64,000 nucleotides of DNA, taken from Clostridia bacterium. GTDB taxonomy: Bacteria > Bacillota > DSM-12270 > Thermacetogeniales > Thermacetogeniaceae. This document shows, piece by piece, positions 8,403 to 17,290 of the stretch. The position numbers were made by a program, and so were the translations under genes. The notes beneath the pieces are model-generated. The model saw nothing but the letters and a program-made list of their open reading frames with translations, did not search any database and was not told where the DNA came from. The stretch spans positions 1-64,000 of the forward strand of contig CADDZD010000005.1 in NCBI GenBank assembly GCA_902812385.1. The letters are read 5' to 3'. The first letter of the stretch is position 1. The number at the start of each line of letters is the position of its first letter.

Positions 8403-10466
8403 TTAATATTTGCATACATAGGAAAGTGTTGGAAAGCGATAATTTATTTCCAGTACGACTTCATCTTCCAGGTTATATTGGTATTTTTTAACATATTCTG
8501 TTATTTTATTCAAATACATGTAATCCCGAAAAATATCGACGACACGGAAATCGGAAACACCATGCTGTCTGGTACCGACCAGTTCCCCCGGCCCCCTGAG
8601 CAACAGATCCTTCTCGGCCACCTGAAAGCCGTCAGAGCACTTGACGAGTGTTTTTATACGCTCACGGGCTTCACGGGTCTGAGGGTTCCCGATTAAAACA
8701 CAATAGCCCTGGTATTTCCCCCTTCCAACCCGACCGCGCAACTGGTGAAGCTGTGCCAAACCAAACCGTTCGGCTCCTTCAATAATAATGAGAGTAGCAT
8801 TAGGAACATCGACGCCGACCTCGATTACAGATGTAGCTACGAGAATCTGAATCTCACCCCGGCGGAAAGCATCCATCACCCTCTCCTTTTCCTCAATTTT
8901 CAACCTTCCGTGCAAAAGGCCGACCCTGTACTCCGGAAATTCCACCGTTAACTCCGAAGACCTTTTAACCGCAGCTTCGACTTCCAGTTTTTCCGATTCC
9001 TCTATTAACGGACAGACCACATATACCTGTCTACCCCTACCCAGTTCCTCTTTTAAAAAATGATATACTCTTCCTTTTTCCTTGACGGGAAGGAAGTAAG
9101 TCTTAACCCCCTGCCTCTGAGACGGCAGTTCATCTATCACAGACAGTTCCAGATCACCGTACACCGTTAGGGTCAAACTCCGGGGAATCGGCGTGGCAGT
9201 CATAATCAGAACGTCGGCGCTCTCGGCTTTGTTAGTCAAAAGATCGCGTTGATTAACCCCAAAACGATGCTGCTCGTCGATAACAATCAGCCCCAGGTTC
9301 TTAAAAACAACCTCTCTTTCAAGCAAGGCATGGGTACCCACCACGATATCGATTTCACCGGATCGCAATAGGGCGAGTTGTGTCTCCCGCTCTTTTTTTG
9401 TTAGCGAACCCGTAAGCAGCCCCACGCGCACCCCGAAGGATTCCGCAGTTTTACGCAGATAAAGGTAATGCTGCTCGGCCAATACTTCTGTAGGGGCCAT
9501 CAGCACTCCCTGATAGCCGGCTGCTACTACAAAGAAAAGTGCATATAGAGCCACAACAGTCTTGCCGCATCCAACATCACCCTGCAGCAAACGGTACATA
9601 CGCCGTTTGCTCGTTAAATCCTTTTCGATTTCGGCGATCACCCGCCTTTGAGCACGAGTTAAGGGAAAAGGCAGGGAATTTAAAAATTTTTGCGGTAGAT
9701 CGGAGCGAGGGATGTGCTCTACACCCTGGCTTTGTACTCTTTTCCTTACCCTTGATAACCCGCTCAGGAACAGAAAAAGCTCTTCTATCACCAGGCGTTC
9801 TCTGGCCTTTTTTAACCGCTCAAAATCATCGGGGAAATGCACTTGAAAGAGTGCTTCCGGAAGGGGCAGAAGGTCAAAAGCACCCTTCAATTGGGGAGGC
9901 AGAATGTCTTTGGCCCATACCGAAAAGTTTTTTACGCACTGGAACATGATCCTCCTTAAATAGCGCTGGCTTAAATCCTCGGTAGCTCCATAAATGGGAA
10001 CAATGCGCCCTACATGCAGAGGATACCCGGAAGATCCCACCTCGTAATCTATAACCGAAATTTCGTAACCGAACAGATTCCGGTCAACTTTACCCGTTAC
10101 ACTCAAGGGCAAACCCTTGCGCATACTTTTTTTTAAAAAGGGCTGATTAAACCAGATCGCTGTGACAGTCTCCGAATCGCAACCTATCTTGACACGCAGC
10201 AGAGAGAGGCCGCGCCTTAAAGAATGCTCCTCAACATCTAAAATTGTACCTTTAACCGTGGCAATCTGGCCTGCTTCCAGGCTGCTTAAAGGCCCCTGGT
10301 GAAGGCGCCTGTCCTCATACCGTCTGGGCAGGTAATAAAGCAAATCAAATAAATTCCTTATTCCCAGTTTCCTTAACAGCCTCGCCCGAACCTCGCCAAT
10401 TTGGGGTAAATCGGAAATCTCAACAGCACCTAATTGTCTCCCGGACAGTTGCCTATTAGCACTAAT
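8403..10466 (-). CDS. recG: ATP-dependent DNA helicase RecG (probable ATT start)
   Basis: RecG remodels stalled replication forks and branched DNA. The protein has the wedge OB domain, a helicase core with GDVGCGKT (Walker A) and DEQHRFG (motif II), SVIEVGVDVPNA, and the C-terminal TRQHG region. The first ATG/GTG/TTG in frame is a TTG at 10343, giving 646 aa. The frame stays open upstream, however, and encodes a RecG-like N-terminus (LPQIGEVRARLLRKLGIRNL). The best-placed start is an ATT at 10466, 8 nt after AGGAGAGG, giving about 687 aa, the normal family length. A CTG at 10448 is the alternative. The upstream fakA-like stop lies 17 bp before the ATT. Confidence 0.95.
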   Translation of the reverse strand: MSANRQLSGRQLGAVEISDLPQIGEVRARLLRKLGIRNLFDLLYYLPRRYEDRRLHQGPLSSLEAGQIATVKGTILDVEEHSLRRGLSLLRVKIGCDSETVTAIWFNQPFLKKSMRKGLPLSVTGKVDRNLFGYEISVIDYEVGSSGYPLHVGRIVPIYGATEDLSQRYLRRIMFQCVKNFSVWAKDILPPQLKGAFDLLPLPEALFQVHFPDDFERLKKARERLVIEELFLFLSGLSRVRKRVQSQGVEHIPRSDLPQKFLNSLPFPLTRAQRRVIAEIEKDLTSKRRMYRLLQGDVGCGKTVVALYALFFVVAAGYQGVLMAPTEVLAEQHYLYLRKTAESFGVRVGLLTGSLTKKERETQLALLRSGEIDIVVGTHALLEREVVFKNLGLIVIDEQHRFGVNQRDLLTNKAESADVLIMTATPIPRSLTLTVYGDLELSVIDELPSQRQGVKTYFLPVKEKGRVYHFLKEELGRGRQVYVVCPLIEESEKLEVEAAVKRSSELTVEFPEYRVGLLHGRLKIEEKERVMDAFRRGEIQILVATSVIEVGVDVPNATLIIIEGAERFGLAQLHQLRGRVGRGKYQGYCVLIGNPQTREARERIKTLVKCSDGFQVAEKDLLLRGPGELVGTRQHGVSDFRVVDIFRDYMYLNKITEYVKKYQYNLEDEVVLEINYRFPTLSYVCKY

Positions 10467-10480
10467 TTCGTGTTCCTCTC

Positions 10481-12118
10481 CTACTCAACACTGATTAAAT
10501 AGTAATATACCGGCTGCCCACCGAAATAAGTCTCTACTTCCATTTCCGGATGGGCCGCCCGAATTTTTTCCAAAATTCTATCCGATTCTTCCGGGGAGAC
10601 ATCGGCGCCAGAATACAGAGTAACCAGTTCGTCCTGGGGGCTGATAATTTGGTCGGTCAACCCGCAGACGACATCCTCTAAAGAAGAACCTACAGCAATA
10701 ATCTTTCCCTGATAAAGGCCTATAAAGTCCCCTTCTTTTATCTTTCTACCGTCAATAGATGCATCCCGCACCGCGTAGGTGACCTCACCGACCTTTATCT
10801 GATTTAATAGCTGGGTCATTCTTTCCCTGTTTTCGGCAATACCCAGGCTCGCGTTAAAGGTTAACATTGCCGCCAGCCCCCCCGGGATACTGGTGGAAGG
10901 GACAATTTCTACTTTTTTGCTAACCAGATCTTTGGCCTGTTCCGCTGCCAGGACTAAATTTTTATTGTTAGGAAGGATGATCACCTCTCGGGCATTTACT
11001 CTTTCAATGGAATTTACGAACTCCTCAACGGGCGGGTTCATTGTTTGTCCGCCTTCTATAATTTCGTGAACTCCGAGGCTTTCAAACAGTCTCTTAATTC
11101 CTTCACCGGCGGCTACTGCAACTATTCCGATTTCCGTCTGTTCTGCGGCTTCCGGTTCTTCCCCGCAACTCGCCTTTTCGGTTGCCCGGTTCTCCTCCCA
11201 TTGATCACGCATATTGGCAATCTCTATGTTGTGAAGGGTACCGTACTTCTGACAACATTCCAGGACTCTGCCGGGAGAGTTTGAATGCATGTGGAGTTTG
11301 ATAACATCCCCAGCTCCACCGATGACAATACTGTCACCCAAAGGATTGAGTTCATCCCGAATCCGGTTTGCGAAGGATGCATCTGCTTCAAGCAGAAAAC
11401 TGACACAGTAAAGGTAAGAGAAGTCTCCATCCTTTTGCAAAGGTGACTGCCCCAGCACAGCAGTGCTCTTCTCTTTTTTCAAAGAGGATTGGGCTCCGAT
11501 CCCTTCCCTCAGCGCCTGCAAACCGCCTTCGAGGATTACGAGCAAACCCTTTCCCCCGGCGTCCACAACCCCTGCTTTTTTCAAGACAGGCAGCAGATCG
11601 GGTGTTTTCTGAAGGGTTTTATAACCCTCTTTAATGGCCGTAGCCATTACAATTTCCAGACTTTTCTCTCTTGCGGCCGCTTCATTGATGCTGCGGGCAA
11701 ATTCTCTGGCAACTGTCAGCATCGTACCCTCCACCGGCTTAATTACAGCGCGGTAAGCTGTAGCGGCCGCCATTTGCCAGGCCCGGGCAAATTCCTGTAC
11801 CGAAATGCTCTCCTTCCCCTTGACTGCTTCAGCGAAGCCGCGGATTAATTGAGATAGAATAACACCGGAATTTCCCCTCGCCCCCAAAAGCGAACCTTTG
11901 GCAACTGCCTCGCTGACACTTCCTACACCTAAAGAATTTATTTTGTTCAATTCTTTTACTGCCGAAACCATAGTAAGATATAAATTTTTTCCAGTGTCGC
12001 CATCAGGAACCGGATAAACATTCAGTCGGTCAATCTCCTGCTGGTGCTCGGTAAGAGCCGCTAAACCACCTTCAAAGATCTGTTTAACCCGTTCCCCCGT
12101 TACAACATCCAAATCCAA
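10481..12118 (-). CDS. FakA/YloV-like DhaL-domain kinase
   Basis: The 545-residue protein has an N-terminal DhaL-type ATP-binding domain (about residues 1-200) with NVYPVPDGDTGKN, ARGNSGVILSQLIRGF and PVEGTMLTVARE. A middle domain and a C-terminal FakA_C/DAK1-like domain follow. Family members phosphorylate fatty acids presented by DegV/FakB proteins for use in phospholipid synthesis. No fakB/degV gene lies nearby, so the substrate is inferred from family. It follows an Asp23 protein gene by 12 bp and precedes recG, the same order as yloU-yloV-recG in Bacillus, which supports orthology to YloV. Confidence 0.9.
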   Translation of the reverse strand: MDLDVVTGERVKQIFEGGLAALTEHQQEIDRLNVYPVPDGDTGKNLYLTMVSAVKELNKINSLGVGSVSEAVAKGSLLGARGNSGVILSQLIRGFAEAVKGKESISVQEFARAWQMAAATAYRAVIKPVEGTMLTVAREFARSINEAAAREKSLEIVMATAIKEGYKTLQKTPDLLPVLKKAGVVDAGGKGLLVILEGGLQALREGIGAQSSLKKEKSTAVLGQSPLQKDGDFSYLYCVSFLLEADASFANRIRDELNPLGDSIVIGGAGDVIKLHMHSNSPGRVLECCQKYGTLHNIEIANMRDQWEENRATEKASCGEEPEAAEQTEIGIVAVAAGEGIKRLFESLGVHEIIEGGQTMNPPVEEFVNSIERVNAREVIILPNNKNLVLAAEQAKDLVSKKVEIVPSTSIPGGLAAMLTFNASLGIAENRERMTQLLNQIKVGEVTYAVRDASIDGRKIKEGDFIGLYQGKIIAVGSSLEDVVCGLTDQIISPQDELVTLYSGADVSPEESDRILEKIRAAHPEMEVETYFGGQPVYYYLISVE

Positions 12119-12130
12119 CCCGTTTCCCCC

Positions 12131-12493
12131 TCACGATTGCTGAAAAACTCTAACACCTACCACGTTAACATTGACTTCTACAGCACGCAGTCCTGTCATC
12201 TTTTCAATTTCGTAACGAACGGTCTCCATTACGCTGTGAGCAACTTCGGCTATATTAACGCCGTAACACATGACCACCCAGAGATCGATCTTCACTTCGT
12301 CCCCTTCCAGGGAAACTTCCACGCCCTGCCCTAAAGCATCCTTTCCCAGGATTTCTGCGACTCCCTGCCGTATCCCCCGGGGGACCATTCCCACGATACC
12401 GTAACAGCGAACGGCGGCGGCTCCTGCAATAGTTGCCAGTGCCTCACGGGCGATCTCTATGTTACCGTAATCGGTTTTGCGATTTTCGCTCAT
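12131..12493 (-). CDS. Asp23/Gls24 family protein (YloU-like)
   Basis: This is a 120-residue Asp23/DUF322 protein. Typical features are the early IAREALATIAGAAAVRC, GIVGMV and the C-terminal AVEVNVNVVGVRV. Members are linked to the cell envelope and alkaline stress in Gram-positives, but the biochemical role is unknown. There is no signal peptide or membrane segment. It is the first gene of the yloU-yloV-recG-like operon, has a GGAGGC RBS, and a TATAAT lies about 80 bp upstream (12571-12576) without a convincing -35. Confidence 0.92.
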   Translation of the reverse strand: MSENRKTDYGNIEIAREALATIAGAAAVRCYGIVGMVPRGIRQGVAEILGKDALGQGVEVSLEGDEVKIDLWVVMCYGVNIAEVAHSVMETVRYEIEKMTGLRAVEVNVNVVGVRVFQQS

Positions 12494-12698
12494 CTGTTCA
12501 GCCTCCTTTGTGGCCTCACAAAACTGCCACTCAAACCTAAATTCGCCAGTCTTACCGGAATTCCCTCCAAATTATATCCTTTAATCCCAAAAAAGAAAAG
12601 TTAGCCGCCAGGATAAGGAAGATTCCTTTACACAACGCACATGGGGCTGGAAAATTGGAACACAGACATAAAATAGAAACGAGAAATGCCTGTTTTCC

Positions 12699-12727
12699 TT
12701 GTCATGAGATCCTCTTTTTGTTAGAAT
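12699..12727 (+). promoter_or_regulatory. Sigma-A promoter of rpmB
   Basis: TTGTCA (12699-12704) and TAGAAT (12722-12727) are spaced by exactly 17 bp. They lie directly upstream of the AAAGGAGG RBS and rpmB ATG. The rest of the 12494-12754 gap holds only the yloU leader. Confidence 0.75.
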
Positions 12728-12754
12728 AGGGCTTGTGAGAAAGGAGGATATCAG

Positions 12755-12943
12755 ATGGCAAGATGTGCTATATGCGGAAAAGGGGTAAGGGTTGGGATGC
12801 AGGTAAGCCACTCCCATATTCGCACAAAAAGAACCTGGTCTCCCAACTTACAGCCCGTCCGGACCGTCATTAATGGAAGACCGGTTCGCATGCAGGTCTG
12901 CACCCGTTGTCTGAAATCGGGAAAAGTAAAACGAGCCCTTTAA
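12755..12943 (+). CDS. rpmB: 50S ribosomal protein L28
   Basis: L28 is a small protein of the large ribosomal subunit. The 62-residue product starts [20 protein letters not shown]. It keeps two CxxC pairs (CAIC near residue 4 and CTRC near residue 52), so it is the zinc-binding C+ form. A strong RBS (AAAGGAGG) and a 17-bp-spaced sigma-A promoter precede it. It is monocistronic, convergent with yfcE and divergent from the yloU homologue, the usual arrangement near yloU in Firmicutes. Confidence 0.97.
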   Translation: MARCAICGKGVRVGMQVSHSHIRTKRTWSPNLQPVRTVINGRPVRMQVCTRCLKSGKVKRAL

Positions 12944-12944
12944 T

Positions 12945-13499
12945 TTAGAATGAAGCTTCCTGAATGATCTCCCGGGTTTCGATGTCTACCAGGTAGGTGC
13001 GTCCGGCTTCCAGGATAGCAACTGTTCGCCTTTTTTGAGGGTCTTTAGAGAGTGACGGTGAACCCGGATTGATGAAAATTATTTCGTTTTTCTTTAAAAT
13101 TTCCGGGACATGCGAGTGCCCAAATATGAAAAACTGGACCCCATGACGTTCAGCCTGCGTCTGCATATCATGTGGAGCCAGCCGGTGCCCATGATTCACC
13201 AAAAAGCGCAGGCTTTCAATTTGCAGAAAGGCATATGGGGATTGCAACGGCCATGCCACCAGCATTTGATCGATTTCGGCATCACAATTCCCCCTGGAGA
13301 TAATGATCGGGATCCTGGAAGAATTGATAGCCGCGGCCAGTTTCTGGGGATCATATCCATCCGGCAGGGGGTTACGCGGGCCGTGATACAAGACATCCCC
13401 TGCATGGATGATCAAATCCACATCGTTAAAAACAGAAGAAGTAACCTTTTCCCAGGCAGAAAGCGACCCATGGGTGTCGCTGATAATTCCAATTCGCAT
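12945..13499 (-). CDS. yfcE: YfcE-type metallophosphodiesterase
   Basis: The 184-residue protein is a calcineurin-like phosphoesterase. The metal ligands are in order: SDTHGS near residue 7, GDVLYHGPRN, RGNCDAE, NHGHR and FGHSH near residue 126. DVLYHGPRNPLPDGY and GNCDAEIDQM are close to E. coli YfcE, a phosphodiesterase of unknown physiological substrate. It lies 12 bp after ribH and is probably co-transcribed with the riboflavin operon. Whether it acts in flavin metabolism cannot be told from sequence. Confidence 0.9.
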   Translation of the reverse strand: MRIGIISDTHGSLSAWEKVTSSVFNDVDLIIHAGDVLYHGPRNPLPDGYDPQKLAAAINSSRIPIIISRGNCDAEIDQMLVAWPLQSPYAFLQIESLRFLVNHGHRLAPHDMQTQAERHGVQFFIFGHSHVPEILKKNEIIFINPGSPSLSKDPQKRRTVAILEAGRTYLVDIETREIIQEASF

Positions 13500-13511
13500 C
13501 AGGATTCCCCT

Positions 13512-13997
13512 TTACACCCGTATTCCGGAATTCCCTTTTAATTCTTTAAAAAGGTTGATCATTTCCAGAACAGTGAGGGCAGCGTCGGCACCTTTATTGC
13601 CTGCCTTTGTTCCCGCCCGTTCAATGGCCTGCTCCAGGGTATCGGCGGTGATCAAGCCGTAGACCACCGGAACACCGGCCTCAAGACCCACCTGGGCAAT
13701 CCCTTTAGTGACCTCGCTGGCAATATAATCAAAGTGAGGAGTAGCCCCTCTGATCACCGCCCCGAGGCAGATAACGCCGTCATAGCCGCGCCCGATCATT
13801 TTTTTAGCAGCAAGAGGGATTTCGAAAGCACCCGGTACCCAGGCTATTTCAATCAGATCGCCCTCTACCCCATGCCTGTACAGCATATCAAGAGCTCCAC
13901 TGAGCAGTTTGCTGGTGATAAACTCGTTAAACCTTGCCACAACGATCCCAATCCGCAGTCCCTGTCCCAATAATTTTCCTTCAAAGGTTCTTACCAT
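13512..13997 (-). CDS. ribH: 6,7-dimethyl-8-ribityllumazine synthase
   Basis: RibH condenses 5-amino-6-ribitylamino-uracil with dihydroxybutanone phosphate to give lumazine, the riboflavin precursor. The 161-residue protein has the substrate-binding RFNEFIT near residue 23, the [12 protein letters not shown] loop, and the catalytic His in [10 protein letters not shown] near residue 90. It is the fourth gene of the riboflavin operon, 15 bp after ribBA. Family members assemble as pentamers or 60-mers. Confidence 0.97.
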   Translation of the reverse strand: MVRTFEGKLLGQGLRIGIVVARFNEFITSKLLSGALDMLYRHGVEGDLIEIAWVPGAFEIPLAAKKMIGRGYDGVICLGAVIRGATPHFDYIASEVTKGIAQVGLEAGVPVVYGLITADTLEQAIERAGTKAGNKGADAALTVLEMINLFKELKGNSGIRV

Positions 13998-14012
13998 GAA
14001 ACATGCTCCTTT

Positions 14013-15227
14013 CTATTTTCTCAGGGCAAGGAGATGCCCTAATTTTTCCTTTTTCGTTTTCAGGTACCGCTGATTCTCGGCAACGGGTGGAATTTCAATA
14101 GGCACTCTTTCCACAATTTCGAGCCCGTAACCCTCGAGACCTGCTATTTTCCTCGGGTTGTTTGTGAGCAGCCTGATTTTTTTCAACCCCAGGTCCACAA
14201 GAATCTGCGCCCCGAAACCGTAATCCCTCAGGTCAGGTGGAAAACCGAGCAGTTCGTTGGCCTCCACCGTGTCGCACCCTTTGTCCTGAAGATTGTAAGC
14301 GCGGATCTTATTCAACAAACCAATCCCCCGGCCCTCCTGACGCATGTAGAGGATGACACCGGTTCCCTCTTTGGCTATCATCCGCAGGGCCTGGGCCAGC
14401 TGTTCGCCACAGTCGCACCTGAGAGAGCCGAACACGTCCCCTGTCAAACACTCGGAATGGACCCTGGTCAGGACGGGGCGATCAGGAGTAATCTCCCCTT
14501 TAACCAGGGCAATGTGACAGTTGTGATCAAGGACGGTCTCATAGGCAACGGCGGTAAAATCGCCGTACTTTGTCGGGAGATGGGTGGTGGCAACCCTTCG
14601 AATCAACTTTTCGGTGCGGCGGCGGTATTCGATGAGATCTGCAATGGTGATGATCTTCAGGCCATGCTTTCTTGCAAACTCAAAGAGGGCAGGAACCCGC
14701 GCCATGGTACCGTCGTCATTCATTATTTCGCAGATTACTCCTGCAGGATAGAGCCCCGCCAGGCGGGCCAGGTCCACCGCCGCCTCGGTATGTCCAGCCC
14801 TCCTCAAAACACCCCCCTCTTTGGCCCGGAGCGGGAAAATATGGCCCGGCCGCCGGAGGTCGTGAGGCTTTGTTCTGGGATCTATGATCGTTTTCACCGT
14901 AAGGGCCCGTTCAAAGGCGGAGATCCCTGTGGTTACCGTGGCCGCGTCCACCGAAACGGTAAAGGCAGTTTCGAGGCTATCCGTGCTCTGAGTTACCATC
15001 GGCTGTATTTCCAGTTCGTCCAGGCGTTCTCCGGTAACAGGCATGCAGATCAGGCCTTTGCCATAAGTAGCCATGAAGTTGATGGCATGAGGAGTAACCT
15101 TCTCTGCTGCTATAACCAGATCCCCTTCGTTTTCCCTGTCCTCGTCGTCCACCACTATGACCATCCGGCCCCCCTTGATTTCCTCAATAGCCTCTTCGAT
15201 GGTGTTAAACTTGAAATTACCTGCCAT
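14013..15227 (-). CDS. ribBA: Bifunctional DHBP synthase / GTP cyclohydrolase II
   Basis: This fused enzyme makes both precursors of riboflavin. The N-terminal half (about residues 1-205) is RibB, with [10 protein letters not shown] and [11 protein letters not shown], producing dihydroxybutanone phosphate from ribulose 5-phosphate. The C-terminal half is RibA, with [20 protein letters not shown] holding the zinc cysteines and RQEGRGIGL, and opens the GTP ring. The 404-residue length is normal for the fusion. It lies between ribE and ribH under FMN riboswitch control. Confidence 0.97.
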   Translation of the reverse strand: MAGNFKFNTIEEAIEEIKGGRMVIVVDDEDRENEGDLVIAAEKVTPHAINFMATYGKGLICMPVTGERLDELEIQPMVTQSTDSLETAFTVSVDAATVTTGISAFERALTVKTIIDPRTKPHDLRRPGHIFPLRAKEGGVLRRAGHTEAAVDLARLAGLYPAGVICEIMNDDGTMARVPALFEFARKHGLKIITIADLIEYRRRTEKLIRRVATTHLPTKYGDFTAVAYETVLDHNCHIALVKGEITPDRPVLTRVHSECLTGDVFGSLRCDCGEQLAQALRMIAKEGTGVILYMRQEGRGIGLLNKIRAYNLQDKGCDTVEANELLGFPPDLRDYGFGAQILVDLGLKKIRLLTNNPRKIAGLEGYGLEIVERVPIEIPPVAENQRYLKTKKEKLGHLLALRK

Positions 15228-15255
15228 ATTTACTCCCTCCTAAGGATTACAAAGG

Positions 15256-15900
15256 TTAGAAGAATCCGTGTTCAACCAGAAACTCCGGCGTTATCCTCCC
15301 CTCTCCTTTACCATTTTTTGTTAATAAATGATAGGTGTACTTCCCCAGTACGTCGGCTTCAATATTCACTTTATCCCCGGCCTTCCTGGAACCAAGGGTG
15401 GTTATCTTTTGGGTATGGGGAATCAGGCTGACCATGAAAGCGTCCGGGCTCAATTCTGCAACGGTCAGGCTGACGCCATCTACAGCTACAGATCCCTGTG
15501 GAATAAAATACTTTTCCATTCCCTGCGGGATGCTGATCCAGATGTCTGCCGCAATGCCGCGATCCCGCCGGCTGAGGACGGTGCCGGTGGCATCCACATG
15601 TCCGGTAACAAAATGGCCGTCTAACCTGTCTCCAACCTTTAAAGCCCTTTCCAGGTTTACCCGGCTACCTTCATATAACTGGCCGAGATTTGTTTTGGCG
15701 AGGGTTTCCGCCATCACATCAACAGTAAAGTTGTCTCCCGAAAAACCCGTTACTGTCAGGCAGACTCCGTTTACGGCAATGCTGTCCCCCTCCTCTAATT
15801 CATCCAAAACCTTGCCTGCCTTTATGGTCAGCAAAGCTGATAGTTGGCTTTTTACTACGCTTCGAACAATCCCTATTTCTTCAACCAGACCCGTAAACAA
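15256..15900 (-). CDS. ribE: Riboflavin synthase alpha subunit
   Basis: Riboflavin synthase dismutates two lumazines to riboflavin and the diamine precursor. The two lumazine-binding repeats span about residues 1-95 and 96-195, each ending in SLT-like segments (NGVCLTV and DGVSLTV). The frame could begin at a GTG at 15909. I prefer the TTG at 15900, which gives MFTGLVEEIG, the canonical N-terminus, and has AAGGAG 8 nt upstream. That RBS overlaps the ribD stop, implying translational coupling. Confidence 0.96.
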   Translation of the reverse strand: MFTGLVEEIGIVRSVVKSQLSALLTIKAGKVLDELEEGDSIAVNGVCLTVTGFSGDNFTVDVMAETLAKTNLGQLYEGSRVNLERALKVGDRLDGHFVTGHVDATGTVLSRRDRGIAADIWISIPQGMEKYFIPQGSVAVDGVSLTVAELSPDAFMVSLIPHTQKITTLGSRKAGDKVNIEADVLGKYTYHLLTKNGKGEGRITPEFLVEHGFF

Positions 15901-15905
15901 GGATG

Positions 15906-17018
15906 TCACTCCTTCGCCGGTTTGACCGGATAGCAGACCAGCATCAAATCGGCCCCAATCCTTTCCCAGCTTAATTCCGCAACCTCGAGGGCGTCCTTTA
16001 AGAGGTTTATCCCTGTGCCGCCAAAGGGGCCGGGAGCACCCTTCCCCCCAATAATCTTGGGAGCATAAAAGAAGATAAACTTGTCAACGATCCCCGCAGC
16101 CAGGGCAGCGGCGTTCAAAGTTGAGCCTCCTTCAAGGAGAACGCTCAAGACGCCTCTCTTCCCCAGTTCCTCCAGCAGCGAACAAAGGCCGACCCTCCCC
16201 TCCTTTTCCGGCAGTTCCCACACCTCCACACCCGCAGACTCCAGCTTCTCTTTTTTCTCAGCCTGACATTTTCCTTTGACAGCCGCCACCACCGTTGGCA
16301 CCTCCCGGGCCGTCCGAACCAGGCGGGACGTCAATGGTATACGCAGGCCGCTGTCTACCACAAGGCGGAGCGGCTTCCTGTCTTCCCCCGGAAGCCTGAC
16401 GGTAAGAAGCGGATCATCGGCAAGAACGGTTCCGATCCCCACCATGATGGCATCGTTTTCCGCCCGCAGCCTGTGAACATATGCCCGTGCTTCCGCTCCG
16501 GTAATCCACTTGGAATCACCGCTGGAGGTAGCGATCTTTCCATCCAGGCTCATAGCCGCTTTAAGGGTAACAAAGGGTCGCCTTTCCACCATATACTTAA
16601 AAAACGCCTCATTAAGACGGCGTGCCCTTGCCTCTAACATGCCGAGGCTTACCTCAATCCCGGCATCCTTCAATGCCTGTATTCCCTTGCCCGCCACCAG
16701 GGGATTGGGATCCTTCACGGCTACTACGACTTTTTTAATACCTGCGCGGATAATTGCATCGGTGCAAGGCGGAGTTTTACCATAATGGCAGCAGGGCTCC
16801 AGAGTGACGTAAAGCACGGCGTTCTTAGCTTTTTCGCCGGCCTGGCGGAGAGCGTGGATCTCGGCATGAGGAGTTCCCGCTTTTTGGTGATATCCTTCCC
16901 CAACTATTTCTCCATCCCGCACCACAACCGCTCCAACCAGCGGATTCGGGGAAGTCCTGCCCAGCGCCATGGCAGCTAATTCCAGCGCTCGCTCCATATA
17001 AGCGGTATCCTCTGTCAT
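15906..17018 (-). CDS. ribD: Bifunctional pyrimidine deaminase/reductase RibD
   Basis: RibD performs the second and third steps of riboflavin synthesis. The N-terminal deaminase (about residues 1-145) binds zinc through TPHAEIHAL and EPCCHYGKTPPC. The C-terminal NADPH-dependent reductase (about 150-365) has AMSLDGKIATSSGDSKWI and LLEGGSTLNAAAL. The 370-residue length is typical. It is first in ribD-ribE-ribBA-ribH, with a GGGGGGAG RBS directly downstream of the FMN riboswitch expression platform. Confidence 0.97.
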   Translation of the reverse strand: MTEDTAYMERALELAAMALGRTSPNPLVGAVVVRDGEIVGEGYHQKAGTPHAEIHALRQAGEKAKNAVLYVTLEPCCHYGKTPPCTDAIIRAGIKKVVVAVKDPNPLVAGKGIQALKDAGIEVSLGMLEARARRLNEAFFKYMVERRPFVTLKAAMSLDGKIATSSGDSKWITGAEARAYVHRLRAENDAIMVGIGTVLADDPLLTVRLPGEDRKPLRLVVDSGLRIPLTSRLVRTAREVPTVVAAVKGKCQAEKKEKLESAGVEVWELPEKEGRVGLCSLLEELGKRGVLSVLLEGGSTLNAAALAAGIVDKFIFFYAPKIIGGKGAPGPFGGTGINLLKDALEVAELSWERIGADLMLVCYPVKPAKE

Positions 17019-17040
17019 GGGTCTCCCCCCATCCCACAGA

Positions 17041-17080
17041 TGAAAAATAATAAAACCCGCTGATGAAGGGCCGGGTTTAA
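17041..17080 (-). terminator. Riboswitch expression-platform terminator
   Basis: Between the FMN aptamer and ribD the minus strand forms AAACCCG / CGGGTTT, followed by TATTATTTTT. This is the terminator half of a transcription-attenuation switch: FMN binding would favour it and shut off the rib operon. Confidence 0.8.
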
Positions 17081-17106
17081 AGAAAGGGTATAAACATAAA
17101 AAGCTC

Positions 17107-17246
17107 CCTTCTCCCTTCCAGACTTTTACTGTCGGCCCCGGATTCTCACCGGATCAACCCGGCCTTGCTAATACCGGGCTCGCGGGCTCGCCTCCTCTGC
17201 CGGAGACACACCGCCGGTGCGGAATTTCACCGGCCCCCGAAGGAAC
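17107..17246 (-). ncRNA. FMN riboswitch (RFN element)
   Basis: The conserved aptamer blocks appear in order on the minus strand: CCTTCGGGG at the 5' end, GGTGAAATTCCGCACCGGCGG, GCCCGCGAGC, TTGATCCGGTGAGAATCCGG and CCGACAGT, closing with GGGAGAAGG that pairs with the 5' block. It senses FMN and controls the downstream ribD operon through the adjacent terminator. All core blocks are present in canonical order. Confidence 0.95.
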
Positions 17247-17260
17247 CTTCATGCAAATAA

Positions 17261-17290
17261 ATTGTATACCTGCCGGTTAAAACTCGTCAA
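17261..17290 (-). promoter_or_regulatory. Predicted promoter of the riboflavin operon
   Basis: On the minus strand TTGACG (17285-17290) is spaced 18 bp from TACAAT (17261-17266). It overlaps the last codons of rpe, and transcription would begin a few bases before the FMN aptamer. The position fits well, so the rib operon probably has its own promoter rather than relying on rpe read-through. Confidence 0.6.
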
